This document shows, in pieces, positions 41,657 through 50,751 of a stretch of 64,000 nucleotides of DNA. Positions within the stretch are counted from its first letter, which is position 1. Every line of letters begins with the position of its first letter. The notes beneath the pieces are model-generated. The model saw only the letters and a program-made list of their open reading frames with translations, was not told the origin of the DNA and did no database searches. The position numbers and the translations under genes are program-made. The stretch is from Arthrobacter sp. FW306-2-2C-D06B (GTDB lineage: Bacteria > Actinomycetota > Actinomycetes > Actinomycetales > Micrococcaceae), in contig NZ_CP084560.1 in assembly GCF_021789175.1 (NCBI RefSeq), positions 682,001-746,000 of the forward strand, given 5' to 3'.

Positions 41657-43048
41657 TTAGGCGGGGAAGACGCCGATGGTCTGGAGGAAGGAGATGATTC
41701 CGTAGCCCGCGGCGCAGAGGGCGATGAAAACGATCACCAGGGTTCCGAAAATATTCGTCACGCGCGTGTTGGCCCATTCGCCCATCAGCTCACGGTCGCT
41801 TGCCAGCATCATCAGGAGGACAAGCGTGACCGGGAGTAGAACGGTGGCCAGCACATTCGCGTTCAGTGCGATGGCCAGCAGCGGCGCACCGGGGATGAGG
41901 ATCACTGCTGCTGAGATCAGGGCCGTGGTGACGCTGACCCCGTAGAATAGGGCCGCGCCGCGAGGGGAACTGTTGAAGCTTGCCGAGACCCCGATGCATT
42001 CGCCGGCGGCGTAGGCGGTGCTGGCTGAGATGGTCAGGATCGCCACCGCTCCGGCTTCGATGAGACCCAGAGCGAAGACGGCGCCGACCGGTGTTCCCGC
42101 CACGGCGCTGAGGGCGGCAGGGAATCCTGCCCCGGCGAGGCCCTGGATGGCTTCGCCGCCATGGGTGAACAGAACCGCTCCGGCAATGAGGGCTGCGCAG
42201 CCAAAGACCGCGGCTAGTCCTGCCCCGACTGCCGTGTCGAGGCGGCCGTGTTTGAGGTCATGGTGGGTTATTCCTTTATCTGCCGAGGCGCTCTGCTGGA
42301 AGAACACCATCCACGGTGTGACGGTCGCCCCGATGGTTGCGGTCAGCAGAAGCAGAAGCGTTGTGAGCCCTCCGGTGGGTAAGGGTGACCAGGTGGCGAA
42401 GGCGTGGCCGATGGCGCCCGGATCCGGGTGGACCATTATTGCGGCGACCAGGAACAGGCCGTTGAACACGGCCAAGGCCAGGACGATCCGTTCCCAACGC
42501 CGGTACTGCCCCCCGGTCAGGGTCAGGATCACCAGGAGGATGCCCAGAGAGGCAGCTAACGGTGCTCCCAGGCCGAAGAATGCTAGGCCGACACGGATGA
42601 CGACGAACTCGGAGACCAGGGTGACGAGGTTTGTGAGCACGAGGTCCGCTGCTCCGAGCCACCCCCACAGACGGCCGTAGCGTTGCAGGACGAGTTCCCC
42701 GTAACCGCGGTGGGTCACGGCGCCGACTCGCATGGACATTTCCTGGCAGAGGTAGGACATCGCGAATAGGACAACGATGAAGGGCAGGAAGAACCCGGTG
42801 CCGTAGCTGGCCCCGTCGGCGGCGTAAGAGACCATGCTGGGCCCGTCGTTTTCCCCCAGCATGGCCAGCAGCCCCGGACCGGCCAGCAGCCACGCCAGAT
42901 GGTGCCGTTTTCCGGAGCGCCGTGCCCGGCTGACCCGTGCCCGGTCAGTGGACCGGACCACATCCTCCCGCGTCAGGGATGAACCGTTCGTATCCAACAC
43001 GATCACCAACCGGCCCGGCGGACCGAAACAGGCGGGCAACGGACACAC
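41657..43048 (-). CDS. NRAMP-family (or NRAMP-related) metal ion transporter
   Basis: 463 residues from GTG 43048, though the start is uncertain because no clear ribosome site is visible. After a basic N-terminus there are about 11 hydrophobic helices. In helix 1 the canonical DPGN metal motif is not found; the sequence is LAMLGENDGPSMVSYAADGA. YLCQEMSMRVGAVTHRGYGE and the helix-6 area TIGATVTPWMVFFQQSA match the NRAMP pattern. It imports or moves a divalent metal across the cytoplasmic membrane; the altered motif makes the ion unclear. Encoded with a one-helix protein downstream and divergent from the GlcG-like gene. Confidence 0.82.
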   Translation of the reverse strand: MCPLPACFGPPGRLVIVLDTNGSSLTREDVVRSTDRARVSRARRSGKRHHLAWLLAGPGLLAMLGENDGPSMVSYAADGASYGTGFFLPFIVVLFAMSYLCQEMSMRVGAVTHRGYGELVLQRYGRLWGWLGAADLVLTNLVTLVSEFVVIRVGLAFFGLGAPLAASLGILLVILTLTGGQYRRWERIVLALAVFNGLFLVAAIMVHPDPGAIGHAFATWSPLPTGGLTTLLLLLTATIGATVTPWMVFFQQSASADKGITHHDLKHGRLDTAVGAGLAAVFGCAALIAGAVLFTHGGEAIQGLAGAGFPAALSAVAGTPVGAVFALGLIEAGAVAILTISASTAYAAGECIGVSASFNSSPRGAALFYGVSVTTALISAAVILIPGAPLLAIALNANVLATVLLPVTLVLLMMLASDRELMGEWANTRVTNIFGTLVIVFIALCAAGYGIISFLQTIGVFPA

Positions 43049-43478
43049 GCCGACGCTTGCTGGAGGTGGACCGTTGGATGGGACACGGCAAAGAAGGAAA
43101 ACCTCGTTTCAGAATCAGAGGCTGCGGAGGAGACAGCGACGCGAACAGAATAGGGCCTGATCTTTAAGAGCATTGGTTCCTTCCGGAAGGGTCTTGGACT
43201 GGCTGTCCCGCCCCGAGGCTGGTCCGGTCCTGGGCCGGGAAGGACACCCCTGCCGGGCGTGGCAAATTTCTTCTCCACCACGGCTCGGCTGGCTTTGTCT
43301 GTCGATGGCCGTCGGCATCCCTCCACGCCTGAGCGAATCATGTTGTCGCCAACCGAAATTGGAGGGTTCGGATGGCTTCTTCAAACGACGCCTTTCTGGA
43401 GCATGAAGCACCTCGGAACGGTGGAGGTTTGGAATTGCTGGCTATAGACAACAGCGCCGGAAGGCCTCTACGCTATCG

Positions 43479-43521
43479 ATATTGTCAATATTCACTCTAT
43501 CTAACATCTATTTTGAGTGAA
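43479..43521. promoter_or_regulatory. Candidate operators before the GlcG-like gene
   Basis: The palindrome ATATTGTCAATAT (43479-43491) and the 7-base inverted repeat TTCACTC / GAGTGAA (43491-43497, 43515-43521) lie in an AT-rich patch just before the ribosome site of the 43539 gene. The rest of the 490-base divergent region (43049-43538) shows no gene. Confidence 0.4.
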
Positions 43522-43538
43522 ACACAAGGAGGTCGTCT

Positions 43539-43976
43539 GTGAGTAAACTCATCGGATCACGGAATATTACTCAGGTGCTAGCGCGGGTTGCCGTCGACGC
43601 CGCAGTCGTAAAGTCCGCGGAACTGGGTGTGTGCGTCAGCATCGCCGTGGTCGACAGCGCCGGACACCTCGTGTGCTTCGAACGAATGGACAGTGCGCCC
43701 TTTCAGACGGCGAAAATCGCAGTTGACAAGGCGTACTCTGTCGCCGGTGACGGCATGGCCACGCACGAGTTCTGGGAAGTTGTCCGCCAGGAGGAGGCCC
43801 TGCTGCATGGCGTGGCCACGATCGACGGGGCAACCATTATCGGCGGAGGACTACCCGTCCTGCACGACAGCGAATTGGTCGGTGCCGTTGGAATCTCCGG
43901 AAAGAGCTCCATGAGCCAGGACCGTGAGATCGCCGAAGCTGCCGTCGAGGCTGTTGCAGCCTCTCTGACGCCCTGA
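43539..43976 (+). CDS. GlcG/HbpS-like (DUF336) protein
   Basis: 145 residues. The core VSIAVVDSAGHLVCFERMDS with FQTAKIAVDKAYSVAG and the GGGLPVLHDSELVGAVGISG turn are the DUF336 pattern. Members include heme-binding HbpS and the GlcG protein of glycolate loci; many sit beside diol, glycolate or sugar catabolic genes with unclear function. Start GTG 43539 with AGGAGG 7 bases upstream. It is the first gene of the plus-strand cluster to 53916. Confidence 0.85.
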   Translation: MSKLIGSRNITQVLARVAVDAAVVKSAELGVCVSIAVVDSAGHLVCFERMDSAPFQTAKIAVDKAYSVAGDGMATHEFWEVVRQEEALLHGVATIDGATIIGGGLPVLHDSELVGAVGISGKSSMSQDREIAEAAVEAVAASLTP

Positions 43977-44067
43977 AGCTTCGATTTCGCGCGGCTCGAG
44001 CACACCTTCCTCTCAGAACGCCTGCCTCAACGTCCCAATATAGATGTCCAGCCCTAAGGAGCACCTT

Positions 44068-44913
44068 ATGTCAATTCAGCCGATTCCCGACCTTGTCCTC
44101 AATGACGGATCTATAATTCCCCAGATCGGCCTGGGCATCTTCGGCCCAAACGACGCCTCTGCCGCCGACACCGTGGCTACGGCACTCAAACTTGGTTACA
44201 GGTCATTTGATACGGCCGAACAGTACAAGAATGAAACCGGCGTGGGCGAAGGAATCCGACGCTCCGGTGTCCCTCGCGACGAAATATTCGTCACCACCAA
44301 GCTGGGCAATGAAAGCCACGGCTATGACGCGGCGCTCCGCGGATTCGAAGGCAGCCTTAAGCGACTCGGCCTCGACTACGTCGATCTCTTCCTGATCCAT
44401 TGGCCGATGACGAAGATTGATAAATACGTCGAGAGCTGGCGGACACTTGAGCGTCTGCAGGAAGAAGGCCTGGCAAAATCCATCGGCGTTGCAAATTTTC
44501 AGACCCACCACCTTGAGCGATTGATGGCTGAATCAAGCGTGGTGCCCGCCGTCAACCAGATCGAGCTCCATCCCGGCCTGCGCCAAGCCGAGTTGAAGGC
44601 ATTCAACACTTCGCATTCCATTGCGACGATGGCCTGGTCCCCCTTAGCCGGTAACCCGTTTGCTAACCACAAGCTGACTGACAGCCCCGTCCTCATGAGG
44701 ATCGGCGCGAAGTACGGGAAGAGCGCGGCCCAAGTAATTATCAGGTGGCACCTTGACCAAGGCAACGTGGTCATCCCGAAGACCGTGAGTCCCGACCGGA
44801 TGATCGAGAACACGCAGGTCTTCGATTTCCAGCTCGAGGAATCCGATCTCGCTGAGATCGCCGCACTTGAGACCGGGATCCGGAATCCCTACGACCCTGA
44901 CCTTATGGATTGA
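44068..44913 (+). CDS. Aldo/keto reductase
   Basis: 281 residues from ATG 44068, with AAGGAG upstream. The catalytic tetrad can be read: Asp and Tyr in SFDTAEQYKNE, Lys in FVTTKLGNES, His in LFLIHWPMT. The NADPH-site segment VVIPKTVSPDRMIENTQVF is present. It reduces aldehydes or ketones (or oxidises the alcohol) with NADP(H). It lies 91 bases after the GlcG-like gene and before the ABC transporter, so the substrate is probably a sugar-derived carbonyl. Confidence 0.9.
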   Translation: MSIQPIPDLVLNDGSIIPQIGLGIFGPNDASAADTVATALKLGYRSFDTAEQYKNETGVGEGIRRSGVPRDEIFVTTKLGNESHGYDAALRGFEGSLKRLGLDYVDLFLIHWPMTKIDKYVESWRTLERLQEEGLAKSIGVANFQTHHLERLMAESSVVPAVNQIELHPGLRQAELKAFNTSHSIATMAWSPLAGNPFANHKLTDSPVLMRIGAKYGKSAAQVIIRWHLDQGNVVIPKTVSPDRMIENTQVFDFQLEESDLAEIAALETGIRNPYDPDLMD

Positions 44914-44941
44914 CTACGGCGCAAGCCCCTCGCATCACCTC

Positions 44942-44959
44942 GATGTAATTTTTAACATC
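44942..44959. promoter_or_regulatory. Inverted repeat before the sugar-binding protein gene
   Basis: GATGTAATTTTTAACATC has 5-base arms GATGT/ACATC around an AT-rich centre. It begins 28 bases after the aldo/keto reductase stop in an AT-rich region of 140 bases. Confidence 0.35.
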
Positions 44960-45008
44960 AAATAACAGATTTTGGCTTGAGACCTTCCGTTTTGAATAAT
45001 GTGAGGTT

Positions 45009-45036
45009 AGTGTTGTTCATCACATCATGTAACACT
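45009..45036. promoter_or_regulatory. Second dyad before the sugar-binding protein gene
   Basis: AGTGTT and AACACT arms enclose TGTTCAT/ATGTAACA-like inner arms, 20 bases before the start at 45056. It is a candidate repressor site for the ABC genes. No regulator gene is seen in the cluster itself. Confidence 0.35.
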
Positions 45037-45055
45037 CAACGATGAGGATACAAAA

Positions 45056-46231
45056 ATGATTCAGCATTCATTGACTGGCCAGCAGTCGAACCGCAAGTGG
45101 ACCTCCGTTCGAGCAGCGGCCGTCCTGAGCGCAGGTATGCTTGCGCTCTCCGCGTGCGCCGGGGCCCCAGGAAACGCCGGAGGACCGAAGGAAGACTACT
45201 ACCTTCCCGAGAACCTCGCCCTTTATGCGCCCGACAGTGCCACGGTACTCAAACCGGCTCCGGGGAACCCGGTCACAGGACCCGTCACAAAACAGACCCT
45301 GACCCTCCCCTATGCAGGAGCCTTGCCCGTCCCCGACGGACCCATAGGAGACCCGGCGAAAACCTACACCTTCTGCTTCTCTCAAGGGCTGGCCAACAAT
45401 CCCTGGTCCACTGCACAAAAGGAAAGCCTCATGATCGAGGCCGCCAAGCATCCCAATGTCCAGATCAAGTACACAGAGACGAATGATCCGAGCGCACAAG
45501 TCGCGGACCTCCAGTCTTGCGTGAGCCAAAAGGTCAACGGCATCCTCGTATTTCCCCAGTCAGTGGGTCCACTGACTCCTGCCATCGATGCAGTCTGCAA
45601 AGCCGGCATTTTCGTCATCGGCATGGAACGGACGGTAGACACCGACTGCCCTGATTCCTGGATCTACCTCGACTACAAGCAAGGTGCCATCCAGATTGCC
45701 AATACCATCGGCGACTCGCTGAAGGGTAAAGGTACCGTCGTGGAGACGCAAGGAACGATGGGTTCCTCTCCGCAGATTCTGCGGCACGAAGGGTTCATAG
45801 CCACCCTGAAGTCCAAGTACCCGGACATCACCCTTAATGAAACTTCTCCCGGCGACTTCGATCGCACGAAGGCATATCAGGCCGCACTCAGCTTCCTCCA
45901 GTCACCTCAGGGGCAGAAAATCGACGCGTGGTACACCCAATACAGCGAAATGGCGCTGGGTGTTTACGCCGCGATGCAGCAGACGGGACGGACAAACATT
46001 CCTCTATATACGTGGGGGGACGACAAGGCCACTACTGCGGCCATCCAGCGCGGAGAAGTCCTAGCCGCTGTTCCCGCCACGCCCCTGCACGCCGATCTGG
46101 CCCTTCGAGTAGCCATCCAAGCAATTGATAAAAAAGATTTCCCGAAGCGCATCATGCTTCAGCAGCCGCTTCTCCTGACCAAAGAAAACGCCGACGCGTA
46201 CGACAAAACCACCTGGGGTTCCGCGGGCTAA
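45056..46231 (+). CDS. Ribose-type ABC transporter substrate-binding lipoprotein
   Basis: 391 residues. Signal sequence AAAVLSAGMLALSACAGAPG with lipobox LSAC. The mature part is a periplasmic-binding-protein-type fold of the ribose/galactose group: CFSQGLANNPWSTAQKESLM, QKVNGILVFPQSVGPLTPAI and AYQAALSFLQS. The roughly 65-residue segment between lipobox and first domain is longer than in RbsB. Encoded 5' of an ATPase and a permease of the same system. The ligand may be a nucleoside, pentose or modified sugar; context favours a (nucleo)side. Confidence 0.9.
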   Translation: MIQHSLTGQQSNRKWTSVRAAAVLSAGMLALSACAGAPGNAGGPKEDYYLPENLALYAPDSATVLKPAPGNPVTGPVTKQTLTLPYAGALPVPDGPIGDPAKTYTFCFSQGLANNPWSTAQKESLMIEAAKHPNVQIKYTETNDPSAQVADLQSCVSQKVNGILVFPQSVGPLTPAIDAVCKAGIFVIGMERTVDTDCPDSWIYLDYKQGAIQIANTIGDSLKGKGTVVETQGTMGSSPQILRHEGFIATLKSKYPDITLNETSPGDFDRTKAYQAALSFLQSPQGQKIDAWYTQYSEMALGVYAAMQQTGRTNIPLYTWGDDKATTAAIQRGEVLAAVPATPLHADLALRVAIQAIDKKDFPKRIMLQQPLLLTKENADAYDKTTWGSAG

Positions 46232-46288
46232 GCGGGGTAAAAGCCGATTCTCGGCTGCCATTAACGCCGACCAGGAAAGGTAATTCTC

Positions 46289-47875
46289 ATGTCAAAATTC
46301 TGGCTTCCAGCACGACAAGAACCGGAGCAAGCCGCCCCCGAGGCCGTCAATGGCACCGGCGACCGGCCTGTTGTGGCTCTGCGTGGCATAACCAAGAAGT
46401 ATCCAGGCGTGCAGGCACTCACCTCTGTGGACCTGGACATCTTTCCGGGGACCGTTCACGCGATTAGCGGCGAGAACGGTGCAGGAAAGTCGACGTTGTC
46501 GAAGGTCATCTGCGGACTCGTGCAGCCCGATGCAGGGGAGGTGTATATCGACGGAAAAAAGGTGCATCTCACCTCTCCTCAAGACGCCCGCCTTCTGGGA
46601 GTCAGTGCGGTCCCGCAGGAACTTTCCCTTGTTCCCAATATGTCAGTAGCGGAGAACATCTGCGTCGCCTCCTTCCCTGCGCGCTCCGGGGTGGTCTCAC
46701 GCAAGGCTCTCAGGGCCAAGGCGCAGCCGGTGCTTGACTCGCTCGGCCTCACCATCGATCCGTTCTCAGAACTGAGCGAGCATTCCCCCGGCATCCAACA
46801 ACTGGTCATGATCGGAAGGAGTTTTGTCGGCAAAGCCAGGATCATCATTCTGGACGAGCCAACCGCTGCTCTGACGGAACCCGAAGTCGCACACCTTTTC
46901 GAGGTTGTGGAAAAAGCCAAAGCTGCCGGCACAGCTTTCATACTGGTCAGCCACCGCCTTCAGGACCTCTCGCAGATTGCCGACACGGTCACCGTGCTTC
47001 GGGACGGGGTCAAAATCGTCACCGAGCCAATGAGCCGGATGAGCCATGACGATATCGTCAAGGCAATGGTGGGGCGGCCCATTGAACGGTTCACACATGA
47101 GATTCACGACGGCGGCGGCATCCAGTTCGAGGTCAAATCCGGCCGTCTCGAGATGACCCCGAGACTGTCGGTGAAGAACCTGTCGAGCCTCGGCAAATTC
47201 GAGGACATCAGCTTTGATTTGAACCCCGGAGAAATCGTGGGCATGGGCGGGCTGCTGGGAGCAGGCCGCAGCGAAGTTGCACGGGCGATCTTCGGCGTCG
47301 ACAGCTACGATTCCGGCACCATCGAGGTGAACGGGGTGCCGCAACGGCTACGCAATCCCCGGCAAGCCATCCGCGCGGGCATCGTGATGGTTCCTGAGGA
47401 AAGGAAAAGCCAGGGACTGGTACTCGACATGACCATCGAAGAGAACTTCACGCTCTTGCAACCGGAGGTCATCTCTAAAGGCGGGTGGCTCAGTAGGACG
47501 GGGTCTGCGCAGCTGGCACGGGACCTGATCGGCAAGCTCAGCGTGAAGGCGGCCGGAGCCGGCGTCCCCGTAGGGACATTGAGTGGGGGAAACCAGCAAA
47601 AAGTGGTCATTGCCAGGTGCTTCCTCAACGACTTTCCGGTCTATATCTTCGACGAACCCACGCGGGGGGTCGACGTGAACGCGAAGTTCCAGATCTACCG
47701 ACTCATCAATGGACTCGCAAAGGGTGGAGCCGGGGTACTCGTTATCTCCTCTGAGTTGTCTGAGTTGCTGGCGATTGCGGACCGGATCCTTGTCATGCGG
47801 GACGGCCGCCTTGTGGATGACATCCCGGCCATGGGGGCCACGGAAGAACGCATCCTCTCCTCCGCGATGGTCTAG
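46289..47875 (+). CDS. Ribose-type ABC transporter ATPase (RbsA-like, two cassettes)
   Basis: 528 residues with two ABC domains. First: Walker A SGENGAGKSTLSKV and Walker B IIILDEPTAALTEPE; its signature position reads SPGIQQLVMIGRSF. Second (from about 290): degenerate Walker A GLLGAGRSEVARAIFG, then LSGGNQQKVVIARCF and VYIFDEPTRGVDV. This two-cassette layout is standard for RbsA/MglA. ATG 46289 follows GGAAAGG. Sits between the binding protein and the permease. Confidence 0.93.
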   Translation: MSKFWLPARQEPEQAAPEAVNGTGDRPVVALRGITKKYPGVQALTSVDLDIFPGTVHAISGENGAGKSTLSKVICGLVQPDAGEVYIDGKKVHLTSPQDARLLGVSAVPQELSLVPNMSVAENICVASFPARSGVVSRKALRAKAQPVLDSLGLTIDPFSELSEHSPGIQQLVMIGRSFVGKARIIILDEPTAALTEPEVAHLFEVVEKAKAAGTAFILVSHRLQDLSQIADTVTVLRDGVKIVTEPMSRMSHDDIVKAMVGRPIERFTHEIHDGGGIQFEVKSGRLEMTPRLSVKNLSSLGKFEDISFDLNPGEIVGMGGLLGAGRSEVARAIFGVDSYDSGTIEVNGVPQRLRNPRQAIRAGIVMVPEERKSQGLVLDMTIEENFTLLQPEVISKGGWLSRTGSAQLARDLIGKLSVKAAGAGVPVGTLSGGNQQKVVIARCFLNDFPVYIFDEPTRGVDVNAKFQIYRLINGLAKGGAGVLVISSELSELLAIADRILVMRDGRLVDDIPAMGATEERILSSAMV

Positions 47876-47921
47876 ATCAGGCCCCGGAACCATTTTGATT
47901 CTCTGAGAAGGAACAACGCAC

Positions 47922-48983
47922 ATGAGCACTGAAGTCGCAACGCCGACTCCCCAAAAGCAGAACTTACGTCGGGAATGGGCCCCGGCGGCCCTACGCAAAG
48001 CCGGAGCGCTCCCGGCGCTCGTTGTCGTCCTGATCCTAGGGTCGGCCCTTTCCCCATTCTTTATGACTGTCGACAACATCCGGAACGTCCTAGGTCTAGC
48101 CTCGATCATCGGCCTACTGGCAGTGGGACAGGGATTCGTGATAATCGCTGGCGGCGCCGGCATTGATCTTTCGATCGGAGCCACCGTGGCCCTGGCGGCC
48201 ATCGTCGGGGCGAAGATGGCGCCATACGGCCCTGTCGGAGTAATCGTCGGCGCGTTGTTGACTGGACTTTTCGTCGGCACAATCAACGGGCTGGGAATCG
48301 CCTTCGGCCGGTTGCAGCCCTTCATCATCACCCTTGGAACAATGACCATCGCCACTGGCGCCGCTTTTTTCCTCTCGGGCTCCAACCCGATCCGGCTGCG
48401 GGGCGACAATGCGCTGAAGTGGCTCAGCACTGACCTATTCGGCATACCCGTTCCAGTGATCGTTTTCGTTCTGACCGTCGCGATTGCTCAGATTGTGCTG
48501 TCAAAGACTGTTTTTGGGCGTCAAATCTACGTCTTGGGCGGCAACGAGGAGGCGGCCCATTTTGCCGGCATCCCCGTTGTTAGGCACCGCATGACGGTTT
48601 ACATGATTTCAGGCCTCTGTGCAGGCATGGGGGCCCTTGTCCTGATGTCACGCCTGCAGACAGCGGACCCGGCCTACGGCCGTGGCTATGAACTTGCAGC
48701 CATCGCGGCTGTCGTCGTCGGCGGCGCCCCGCTCACGGGCGGAGTCGGAACCATTCGCGGCGTTGCGGTCGGCGTCCTGATCATCCAGTTCATCACCAAC
48801 ATCCTTGATCTGCTCAACGTCAATCCCTATATCCAGGCCATGGTTCAGGGGCTCATCCTGATCGCGGTCGTCGCACTCAACAGGCGCGGCTCGGCAACCT
48901 CGGTCCAAGCGCTGAAACGGTCTGTGCCGCTGATATGCGGTCTGGCACTGGGCGCGATCCTCCTCTTCGGGTTGCCGCACTGA
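47922..48983 (+). CDS. Ribose-type ABC transporter permease (RbsC-like)
   Basis: 353 residues with about 9-10 hydrophobic segments. IGLLAVGQGFVIIAGGAGID then LSIGATVALAAIVGA is the family hallmark, and RHRMTVYMISGLCAGMGALV with RLQTADPAYGRGYELAAIAA completes the BPD_transp_2 pattern. One permease gene implies a homodimeric channel. Start ATG 47922, with AAGGAA upstream. It is followed 72 bases later by the GMC oxidoreductase gene on the same strand. Confidence 0.92.
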   Translation: MSTEVATPTPQKQNLRREWAPAALRKAGALPALVVVLILGSALSPFFMTVDNIRNVLGLASIIGLLAVGQGFVIIAGGAGIDLSIGATVALAAIVGAKMAPYGPVGVIVGALLTGLFVGTINGLGIAFGRLQPFIITLGTMTIATGAAFFLSGSNPIRLRGDNALKWLSTDLFGIPVPVIVFVLTVAIAQIVLSKTVFGRQIYVLGGNEEAAHFAGIPVVRHRMTVYMISGLCAGMGALVLMSRLQTADPAYGRGYELAAIAAVVVGGAPLTGGVGTIRGVAVGVLIIQFITNILDLLNVNPYIQAMVQGLILIAVVALNRRGSATSVQALKRSVPLICGLALGAILLFGLPH

Positions 48984-49054
48984 CGCATTCAGTCCGGCAC
49001 CCGTTCAATCCAAAAGGTCACCCCTTCAGAGGTGCAAAGAAAGGTTAGGTAGTC

Positions 49055-50707
49055 ATGATTCCCAGGAAGAAACCTGAGCCGGTCGAAGTATTGATCATCG
49101 GCGCAGGCGCCTCCGGCGGCACGGCCGCCAAGGTGTTTACAGAGGCCGGGATCCGTGTGGTCGCACTTGACCGGGGCCCATTCTTGCGAAATGAACAATT
49201 CTCCGGTGACGAACTCAAATACCTGAACCGGAACTACGTATGGCCTGATCCTCAGCTGAAGCCACGTACGTACAGGCCCGATGAGGAAAGCCCCGAAGAA
49301 GAAGTCCAGTTCTCCCCGACTCCACAGGGTGTCGGGGGCGGAACGATCCATTGGGGTGGCATCGTTCCCCGGATGACGGAGGACGACTTCCGCCTCCGTT
49401 CGCTGCACGGTGATATTCCCGGCGCGAGCCTGGTCGACTGGCCCATCGAATACGGTGATCTTGAGCCTTACTACACGCGCGTTGAATGGGAGCTTGGCAC
49501 TTCGGGACTTGCAGGCGCCAACCGATGGGAAGGACCACGTTCCAAGGGATACCCCACGAAGCCGGTCGAGCTGACGCACTATGGGCGTGTTTTTGCACAG
49601 GCCATGAAAAAGATGGGCCAAAGCACGTTCCCGATTCCGCAGGCAATGGTCACCGAGCCGTATCGAGGCCGCAACGCGCACGTGAATTCGGGCTTCTGGC
49701 AGCAGTATGGCGACCCCGTAGGGGCCAAATCTTCAACGGCGAATACGTTCATTCCGGACGCACTTGCCACGGGGCTGCTTGATCTCAGGCCGGACTGCTA
49801 TGTCCGGGAGATCATTCTTCACCCGGACGGAACAGCCAAGGGCGCCATTTACACCGATGCCGACGGCAATGAGGTTGAGCAGCTTGCCGATATCGTGATC
49901 TGCTGCGCCGGGGCAATTGAAACCACACGCCTGCTCCAACTATCGAAATCAGCGAGCCATGCCAACGGGCTCGCCAACAGCAGTGGTCTGCTAGGAGCAA
50001 ACGCCACTTTCCACGAGTACCTGTTCGCGATCGGGCTGTTCGACAAGGAGGTGGTGGATCCCCTGTATCCCTGGGCCGGCCACTACATGAACACCATGTC
50101 GTTCGACTACTACCAGACTGACTATGACCGCGGTCACATGCTGGGGACGCTCATCTTCGCCTCGATGCTTGGCCATCCCGTCAACTGGACCTTCCCCGGG
50201 CGACCCACGTGGGGGCAGGCCTCGAAGGACGCTGATCGCGATCTGTTTAACCACAGCATGAAGCTCGGTGTCATGGTCCAGGATCTACCCGTCGAATCCA
50301 ACCGGGTAGACCTCGACCCAAACGTCGTCGACGCCTGGGAACTGCCAGTCGCCCGCATTACCCACACTCCCCATGCCAACGACTTCGCCCAGGCCAAGTG
50401 GCAGGTCGCGAAGAACATGGAAATTCTGGAGGTGGCAGGCGCCAGCAAGATCATCCCGGTCAACCTCGAAAAGATTACAGGCAACTGCTGCCACGAAATG
50501 GGTACCGCACGGATGGGCAACGACCCGTCAAAGTCCGTCGTCGACAAATGGTGCCAGACCCACGATGTGCCGAACCTTTACATCTTCGACGGCAGCTTCT
50601 TCCCAACCTCGACCGGCGTGAATCCGACGCTTACTATCATGGCCAACGCCTGGCGGTGCACTGAACGCATCATCCATGTCCGCGGCAAAGGCCGCACAGC
50701 AGACTGA
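49055..50707 (+). CDS. GMC-family FAD oxidoreductase
   Basis: 550 residues. N-terminal FAD motif VLIIGAGASGGTAAKVFTEA, then GVGGGTIHWGGIVPRMTEDD. C-terminal GMC active site: His in GNCCHEMGTARMG and Asn in STGVNPTLTIMANAW. No Tat or Sec signal is seen, so it is likely cytosolic unless exported with its partner. It is paired with a gluconate 2-dehydrogenase subunit-3-like gene, the arrangement seen in sugar dehydrogenases including some glycoside 3-dehydrogenases. It thus probably oxidises a hydroxyl of a sugar or glycoside brought in by the preceding ABC transporter. Confidence 0.9.
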   Translation: MIPRKKPEPVEVLIIGAGASGGTAAKVFTEAGIRVVALDRGPFLRNEQFSGDELKYLNRNYVWPDPQLKPRTYRPDEESPEEEVQFSPTPQGVGGGTIHWGGIVPRMTEDDFRLRSLHGDIPGASLVDWPIEYGDLEPYYTRVEWELGTSGLAGANRWEGPRSKGYPTKPVELTHYGRVFAQAMKKMGQSTFPIPQAMVTEPYRGRNAHVNSGFWQQYGDPVGAKSSTANTFIPDALATGLLDLRPDCYVREIILHPDGTAKGAIYTDADGNEVEQLADIVICCAGAIETTRLLQLSKSASHANGLANSSGLLGANATFHEYLFAIGLFDKEVVDPLYPWAGHYMNTMSFDYYQTDYDRGHMLGTLIFASMLGHPVNWTFPGRPTWGQASKDADRDLFNHSMKLGVMVQDLPVESNRVDLDPNVVDAWELPVARITHTPHANDFAQAKWQVAKNMEILEVAGASKIIPVNLEKITGNCCHEMGTARMGNDPSKSVVDKWCQTHDVPNLYIFDGSFFPTSTGVNPTLTIMANAWRCTERIIHVRGKGRTAD

Positions 50708-50751
50708 TGCCACTTTCCCTGATTAAACAGACAACAAGGAGGGTTTCTCCC

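Noticed and set aside
41254..41697. 147-residue plus-strand open frame
   Set aside because: It overlaps the small membrane protein and the NRAMP 3' end on the other strand and is Arg/Gly-rich without any motif.
43049..43538. Metal riboswitch (M-box or yybP-ykoY type) before the NRAMP-like gene
   Set aside because: The GC-rich leader has some hairpins, but I could not find the conserved core motifs of either class.
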